Assembly (NCBI GenBank): GCA_037043455.1
Contig: JAWPHD010004360.1
Location: 124,001 to 188,000 of the forward strand
Source of the DNA: Cyrtodaria siliqua
Lineage: Eukaryota; Mollusca; Bivalvia; Adapedonta; Hiatellidae
Reading direction: 5' to 3'
Length of the DNA stretch: 64,000 nt
Shown here: piece by piece, positions 57,040-64,000 of the stretch
How the letters are laid out: each line of letters opens with the position of its first letter
Position numbering within the stretch: position 1 is the stretch's first letter
Notes under the pieces: generated by a model
What the model was told of the DNA's origin: nothing
What the model saw: the letters and a program-made list of their open reading frames with translations, nothing else
Databases searched by the model: none
Position numbers and translations under genes: made by a program

Positions 57040-57290
57040 CGCCTTAATATAAAGTTTGCGAATATGCTCATAGACGGGACAAATTAAAACGTTTTGCATT
57101 TCTATGTTGAAATTTACGATACAAATTAAAACGCGTATAACCATTTAGTTCTATGTCACTGTTTTGGTCTGACCAAGTTTCATATAAAATTATAACATCA
57201 TAGTCACTCAAAACACAAAGAAACTCGAGATCCTGTCTCTTAACCCTCGTCAGCCCATTACAGTTCCATGAAAGCACTTTCAGTCCATCC
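57040..57290 (-). pseudogene. LINE endonuclease N-terminal fragment
   Basis: The minus-strand frame reads LSWNCNGLTRVKRQDLEFL, then VIILYETWSDQNSDI and a GYTRFNLYRKF segment. WNxNGL followed by an ETW about 30 residues on is the start of an apurinic-endonuclease-like LINE domain, N and E being the catalytic positions. It is cut off after about 70 residues and lies in the spacer of the palindrome. It is unconnected with the RT remnant at 22 kb as far as can be seen. Confidence 0.7.
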
Positions 57291-57711
57291 TCGGTGCATT
57301 CCTATGCATGGTCTTCTTCATATATATACTTATATATCGTGGATTATTTTAATTTTCAATTTTATGTATACATGTATTATGTATAACGTGGGAAAGCTGT
57401 TTGTAGTTATGTTATTAATATGAGCTGTCAGATATTGAATTTGCCGGTTTTAAATGTGGTGTTTATCTGCAAGACAGATGAAATATGTGACATGAAATAC
57501 ATAATTTCGATTTAAATAACAAACAAGCATGTACATGTAACAGAATTCTGTTTTTTTTTTGTGTGTTTTTTGACAAATCCGACTGAACGTAATCTATTTG
57601 TAATGTGTTTAGTTTCACAAATACATACTATAAATAAAATTGAAAATTAAAACAGTTAGCTGAAGTTATTTTTTTACCCTCGCCGTATGCACAAATTAAA
57701 ATATGACACAA

Positions 57712-58423
57712 TTATAGTATATATCTGATGTCAACACACCACGCGCAGCCAGTGTTTGTGATTTATGGCCTCTTTGTCCTGCTTTGGACAGCCAATTAGC
57801 CACGGGGTATTGCATTATTACTATTGGAGAAACCCGTTATCTTTTGATTGCAATAAACAACATGGAAATGAAACCCAACATAAGCGACTGTTCAATTACT
57901 TGTTTTTGGCAGGGCTATATGTAGGTCCTATGATTTATGAATGAAATTAAAAATATTTTGCAGAGTTCTGTCATGAATGTATATGTCATGTGTATGTAGA
58001 TCTCTATGGTTCTGTTAATTATTTTATCTATGCCGTAACAATTGTCAACAGTAAAATACTTTTGCGATACATATTCGCTTGTGGAATATAATTAAGTATA
58101 ATAAGTAAAGTTAATTACTTAAAACAATTTATGAAACACGAGGATTCTGATCTTTGAGTAACGCACATCTACCTACTTTTGGTATTAAGGTATCATTATA
58201 ATGGCAATATAAAAGCCATTTTATCCAGAAAAGGTAAATAGTCTGACAGTTTATATAACTAACACAACTAGAAACGGCACTCGCATGATATTTTTGCACG
58301 ATACGCTCTAAAATGTGTGTAAAACAAATAAACACTGTATATACACTATACAGAGTTAGTGTTGAGACACCCCGAACTCGAAATCTCGCGAAAAACGAGA
58401 GCGAGATTTGATATGGCAAAATC
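57712..58423 (-). repeat. Right arm of the 2.7-kb imperfect palindrome
   Basis: Inverted match to 55717-56640, missing about 200 bases around the TA microsatellite. It ends at CGAGAGCGAGATTTGATATG. Confidence 0.8.
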
Positions 58424-58639
58424 GAGAATGACACTGATGGCTGTGAGTCAATGATGCAGAACTAACAGCTAAGAACTACACGCTGCACCTTTAATTTGGT
58501 GATAAGATACCTTTCAAAAAAGATGCAGTAGATTTCAGTCTTGTTTAAGATTTCCTAAAAGAAATCAGACTATAAATTTTTGTTTTCAGCAATATGTTCT
58601 TATTAATATTTACCCATTGAGGGCCATCTGTTAATCTAC

Positions 58640-59290
58640 ATCTATATGGTAAACGGACATTGGCCCCTATGACAATAGCCCCTATGCTCAAATTTGCATA
58701 AGCGGACAATAGCCCCTTCATGATATTGCACATGCAGACAATAGCTCCTTAATTCGTTTGCATATGCGGACTAAAGCCCTTTACTCTAGGACAATAGCCC
58801 CTTCATGGTTTGATAAAGGAGGACAATATCCCCTTCCCTAGAAGCCATTTAAAGTGATAATTATAGCCAATTAGTAAATTGATACAATAATTCTATTTAG
58901 TGTTTAACTTGTTTGTTAACACCTACAACATGTGAAATTATTGGGAAATATGCTTGAAATGTATTTTAAAGTGGATTTATGGAAATTATTTTTATTGTCT
59001 TTGTTTAATAATATTGTGTTCAATAAAATTAAAAAAGCTTCTGAATTTCTGGAATTCGTATCTTTATTAATTCCCAATGCTTCTTATTTTTATTAATGGA
59101 ATGTTGTTTATAAAAAACATATTCATGCAAATAAAATTTCACCACCATATACAGACTGATTATTTCATGCTTTCAAAAAAACATTATTAAGGGGCTAATG
59201 TCCTATGTTGAAGGGGCTTTTGTCCGCAATATCAAGAATGGGCTTTTGTCCGTCTGTGCGAAATCATGAAGGGGATTATGTCCTGGTAGA
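58640..59290. mobile_element. Element with inverted arrays of a roughly 30-bp repeat as ends (copy A)
   Basis: The left end is an array of GCGGACAATAGCCCCTTCAT-like units (58640-58830) and the right end the same unit inverted (AAGGGGCTTTTGTCCGC, 59188-59290). The AT-rich interior includes TTTAACTTGTTTGTTAAC and GGGAAATATGCTTGAAATG, shared with copy B. No ORF of note. Confidence 0.7.
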
Positions 59291-60212
59291 CGGACATTAT
59301 CCCCTAGGACATAAACCCCTAAGCTCAATTTGTATAGGCGGACAAAAGCCCCTTCATGATAGTGCTGATGCGGACAATAGCCCCTTAATCATTTTGCATA
59401 TGCGGACAAAAGCCCCTTCGCACTAGGACATTATCCCCTTCACTCTAGGACATGAGCCCCTTCATGATTTTGTTAAGGAGGACATTATCCCCTTCCCTAG
59501 AACTCATAATATGGAACATCAAAGAAGTTTGGATTGACAGTTTGTATTGATAATTTTATTGATTATTAATTAGTGTTGAATATATGAACAATGCCTTAAT
59601 ACAAATATTCAATTCATTCAGCCATTTAAAGTGTTAATTATAGACAATTAATTGATACAATAAATCTATTTAGTGTTTAACTTGTTTGTTAACGCCTAAC
59701 ATGTGAAATTATTGGGAAATATGCTTGAAATGTATTTTAAAGTGTATTTATGGAAATTATTTGTATTGTCTTTGTGTAATAATATTAGAAATATATGCAT
59801 GAACATGTGCTCAATAAAATAAAAAAAAACATATTCATGCAAATAAAATTTCAACCCCATATACAGACTGATTATTTCATGCTTTCAAAGAAACGTTATT
59901 AAGGGGCTAATGTCCTATGTTGAAGGGGCTTTTGTCCGCATGTGCAATATCAAGAAGGGGCTTTTGTCCGCCTGTGCAAAATCATGAAGGGGATAATGTC
60001 CTAGGGTGAAGGGGCTATTGTCCGCATGAGCACTATCACGAAGGGGCTTTTGTCCGCCTATACAAATTTGAGCTAGGGGCTAATGTCCTAGGGGCTGATG
60101 TCCTACAGTGAAGGGGCTATTGTCCGCATGTGCAATATCATCAAGGGGCTATTGTCCGCTTATGCAAATTTTAGCTTAGGGGCTATTGTCCTAGGCACTA
60201 ATGTCCAACATT
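59290..60212. mobile_element. Element with inverted arrays of a roughly 30-bp repeat as ends (copy B)
   Basis: The left array is 59290-59500 (GGACATTATCCCCT first) and the right array 59905-60212, ending AGGCACTAATGTCC. The interior matches copy A. The two copies abut directly at about 59290. The left end of A and the right end of B share AAGCGGACAATAGCCCC next to ATTTGCAT. Confidence 0.7.
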
Positions 60213-60839
60213 CTATATATATATACATACTCAGTTGCAAAAGAAAGTGGACACTGAGTTTTGTTTTTATGACATTGGATCAGGGAACCAGCCTATTGGC
60301 CATTCGGCGAATAAATCGGGGAATTAACAAGGGGCGTATAGGGAGTTTCAAATCCAGGGTACCTGTATATTCATGGGATTTTTTTATTTTTGACATTCAA
60401 TGTTAAATAAAGATTTCAACGTTAAATCGCATGAACTGATATGAATGAAGTATTCTGAACTTTTTTTCATAAGATCTAGGCTTAATATCTTGTTATTCTT
60501 TAAATATATTATGCTTTATAGACACAAAACCATGTTTTGTCCAAGACAGATACGGACAAGCGGATATTATCTAGTAGCTATTTGTCCATGTACGAGAATT
60601 TAGTAGTTCTTTCGAGATTTCCCCCCCCTTAAATCATCATTAAAAAACAGTATTAAATGATCCAATACTTTTTTTCAGTAATATGTTATTTTGTACAGAT
60701 TTGTGGAGAAATATTTTCTTTAAAAGAATTCTGAATGACAGCAGTCGCAGAAATGTATGTAAAAATATTCAGACATGCTTCCTTCTTTTCACTTTTAATT
60801 TACTATTATTGTTAGTAGAACAGTCAGAGGGCTATTTTA

Positions 60840-61110
60840 AAGTACGAAAAATCCGAGGAGCGTTGAAAAGGCTCCGAGTCCGAAAAACATTGAAAATGTC
60901 TCAATCCGAGAAACTTTGAAAATGCTCAAAATTCAAGAAGCTATCAAAAAAGAAAAAGTCCGAGAAGCATTGAACAAATCTTAGTCCAAGAAGCGTTGAA
61001 AAAGCTCTACTGAGTCCAAGAAGCAATGAAAAATTAAAAAAAGACAAAGTCCGAGAAGAAGCATTCATTGAACAAATCTAAGTCAGGGAAGCATTAAAAG
61101 GTCCGTCAGA
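60840..61110 (+). repeat. Minisatellite, GTCCGAGAAGCATTGAAAA unit
   Basis: About eight irregular units of 28-40 bases with CCGAGAAGC and TTGAAAA/TTGAACAAATC phrases. A short ORF through it is repeat-derived. Confidence 0.6.
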
Positions 61111-62700
61111 GAGTAGATGCATTAAATTATTCTAAGATTGAAAACATTAAAACAAACAAAGTCTGAGCAGGGCTTTATATGAGATCTATACCTTCAATTA
61201 GTATCCCAGGTCTGAGCATGGATGTCTATGGATGTGACGGAGAAAGCCCTTACAAAATGTGGCCTGTTGGCAAATCTGGACTGAAAAAGGGCCATTTCAG
61301 TCTTCGAATTAACCTGAAGGCCAGGGCTAGTGACACAAAAAATATAATTTATGTTAAGTAATAATATTGAAAATTAGTAAATAATCCATAGAGATGGTCA
61401 TAAACAACTACAGACTGTATATCATGCTAATAAAATCCTGAAACAACAGAGCAATTAAAAAAAAAGAAGCCATATTTCCTTTTGATATTTGCAGTTTGTC
61501 CTGCTTATTAAATTACTGTAGGAGAGAATATAATATCTCCAAAAAGATTATCTGGCAAAATTAATATATACTGTAGCAGCATTAAAGAATAGATATAATG
61601 ATCAACTGTAGGTGTCGCCTGATGGCCAGTGATAATTTTGCATTACATTGTATTGCAGTCATGACAAAATAAATCATAGCTACAACTGGACAATGAACTA
61701 ATCATTATTAATACCTTATCTGAGTTTCCTTCCTGCATACAGATTATATTTTCCTTATGAATAACTGAATTTGTCAATACATTTATTTAGATGCATTTAG
61801 TACATGTTAAATCAGCATAACCACTTCCTAAAAGTTAGTATCAAGACTTGATGTAATGTTCACACAGCCACACACATTAACAATCATTAGAAATACAATT
61901 TATAGTTTTTTATATTTAAGTTTGATTAAATTATTACAATTAGTAGTAGTATAAGGTTTTATTTTTCCTCGCCGTTGGCAACTAGGCCTTTTGGCGAGGT
62001 TTTCAATAGTAGTTTATTTATAATAATCTTAGTAGTTTAAATAATGTTACTAATGCTTATCAATCGCGCACGGATGGCAGGATCCAAGCAGACGCAAGAC
62101 ATGGCAATAGATGGTTTGCAGGGACGCAAGAAGATTAACAGAGGCTGAGTGATGGGGACACAGGTGAAATAAGCTCATGTTGGTCTATTTTATATATAAA
62201 TTCAATCGAGGATATAAATAATAATTTTATTTTCCAGCGCCAGCGCGTCTCCATTTCTTAAAAATGATTTAACTTAATATGTACATATATACATAATCCA
62301 TGTTGTGTCTGCTTCATGCTCCCTTCCAAAGGGAATGGACTCTTATAATTATAAGCATATAATGTTAAAAAAGAAATCGTTAAAATGTCCAGTGTTGTTA
62401 GTAAGACATCACTCCAAATCTCTCAATATAAAATAATTCAATATGAGTTTTACGCTTATGAGAGCAAAAACGTTAAATGGAGTGTGTCCCTCCGCCAAAG
62501 CCACGGGGAGGCCACACTGGGGAGGGCATGAAGCAGAGGTAAACATAGGTTTTACATGTTAATATTATGTACCCCGTTATCCCGATGTGTGCGTCAGATC
62601 AAACTAAAAATTGCATCTTCCAGCTGTTGATGATGCTATTTTTAGTTACAATTAGTGAAAATTATACATTTTTATATCAATAATAGATAAGGAATCCGGT
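61111..62700. other. No recognised feature
   Basis: AT-rich sequence. I see no gene, SINE or inverted-end element. Short ORFs lack coding signature. Confidence 0.4.
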
Positions 62701-62724
62701 AATGTACATAGATTTTTATAAGGG

Positions 62725-62935
62725 TGATTTTGATTGGCTGCATATTAGTAAAGCTCCACCCATTAATGGAATACAATACTGCACATCAAAGATATTGAAG
62801 ATCAAAGAGGGATGATCACAGTTATAACTGTTAGATGATTTATGACTCCAGGGCAATTCCTGAGATTTATGACCCATTATAAACTTCAATCAGACTCCTG
62901 TGGTGTGGTAGGGGTTTTATGACCATTGATCAACT
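62725..62935 (+). repeat. Direct repeat next to the satellite, right copy
   Basis: TTTTGATTGGCTGCATAT, AAGCTCCACCC, ATTGAAGATCAAAGAGG and ATAAACTTCAATCAGACTCC correspond to 55490-55690. Confidence 0.6.
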
Positions 62936-63314
62936 TCAATGGAAATTCACTTCCTGTTAGTTGCAAACATCAAACCTCCTGTATTAGTGGTTTTATGACT
63001 TAGATGATATACCATCATGTGTTGTTAGGTAGTGTTGTTTATGACCTCTGATATGCCTTTATCAAACTTCATTAAAAACCATTTAATTTGATTATCCCTA
63101 TCTTAAACAATTAATTAGATACTCAAAAATAGGGAAAACAGATATTTTTACATCAAAATCCTTTTTTTTGTTTTGAAACTATGAAAATGGCTCATGGTTT
63201 CAAAAGCCATGTAATGCGGCGTTACAAGGTGACAGGTATTTTCGTTTGAAGTACGCACATCAACGCTTTCGCACCCCAGCAAAAAAATGCAGTGAAACTG
63301 TGATGAAGCAATCA

Positions 63315-64000
63315 TGAACATTGATGTGCCTCAAATATATTAATATTATTAGTTGTACCCACTTGTACCCAGTTTGTACCTGGTGTATCCCTGTGTAACC
63401 ATGTATCCAAAATTGATGTGCCTTAAATCTATTAATATTATTAGTTGTACCCACTTGTACCCAGTTTGTACCTGGTGTACCCTGTGTAACCATGTATCCA
63501 AAATGGATGTGCCTTAAATCTATTAATATTATTAGTTGTACCCACTTGTACCCAGTTTGTACCTGGTGTATCCCTGTGTAACCATGTTTCCAAAATTGAT
63601 GTGCCTCAAATCTGTTAATATTATTAGTTGTACCCACTTGTACCCAGTTTGTACCTGCTGTACCCTGTGTAACCATGTATCCAAAATGGATGTGCCTTAA
63701 ATCTATTAATATTATTAGTTGTACCCACTTGTAACCAATTTGTACCTGGTGTACCCTGTGTAACCATGTACCCAAAATGGCTCTGCCTCAATTCTATTAA
63801 TATTATTAGTTGTACCCACTTGTACCCAGTTTGTACCTGGTGTATCCCTGTGTAACCATGTACCCAAAATTGCTCTGCCTCAACTCTATTAATATTATTA
63901 GTTGTACCCACTTGTACCCAGTTTGTACCTGGTGTATCCCTGTGTAACCATGTATCCAAAGTGGATGTGCCTTAAATCTATTAATATTATTAGTTGTACC
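63315..64000 (-). repeat. 91-bp satellite array, inverted, running off the window
   Basis: Reverse complement of the 52400-55235 unit (TTAGTTGTACCCACTTGTAC, CCAGTTTGTACCTGGTGTA). More than seven units are present and the array continues past the window end. Some units have diverged landmarks (GGCTCTGCCTCAATTC). Confidence 0.95.

Overview
The window looks like nuclear DNA of a bivalve mollusc. This is inferred from AT-rich, gene-poor sequence, tRNA-derived SINEs, many short inverted-repeat DNA elements, and degenerate tandem repeats of types common in bivalve genomes. No bacterial gene organisation, CRISPR array, rRNA or functional tRNA gene was seen.

The main feature is a complete Maverick/Polinton (polintovirus-like) element at 7071-19802 (12,732 bp). 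It has 272-bp terminal inverted repeats that differ at 5 positions and is flanked by the perfect 6-bp target duplication TATACC. On the minus strand, from the left end inward, it carries a retrovirus-type integrase, a phospholipase-A2-like protein, an adenain-type protease, a pX-like core protein, a capsid protein, a coiled-coil fibre-like protein and a packaging ATPase. On the plus strand it carries an unnamed helical protein, a small membrane protein, a 57-residue ORF and the protein-primed DNA polymerase B. A Cys-rich VLTF3-like transcription factor lies between them on the minus strand. Most genes are interrupted by one or a few stops or frameshifts, so this copy is probably not autonomous. 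Several genes share a motif (TTTAATCTAACTTATA and variants) just before the ATG, often overlapping the upstream stop codon.

Left of the element (1-7070) are small DNA elements, fold-backs and two tandem repeat arrays with units of about 140 and 330 bp. To the right (20-29 kb) lies a decayed LINE (about 22.0-25.4 kb) broken by a hAT-like MITE, a SINE-like repeat, a fold-back and a palindromic-ended element, with a TTAA-type element at its 3' end. The only plausible host gene is on the plus strand: an exon ending at 30230 and a terminal exon at 38914-39516, compatible in phase and separated by an 8.7-kb intron full of repeats. Its family was not recognised.

From 39.5 to 49.5 kb there are only small DNA elements and SINEs. 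From 49.6 to 51.8 kb there is a 145-bp array whose units mostly carry an AGGTCA direct repeat. From 52.4 to 55.2 kb there is a 91-bp satellite, which returns in inverted orientation at 63.3 kb and runs off the window end. Between these arrays lie a 2.7-kb imperfect palindrome, a LINE endonuclease fragment and two tandem elements whose inverted ends are arrays of a roughly 30-bp repeat.
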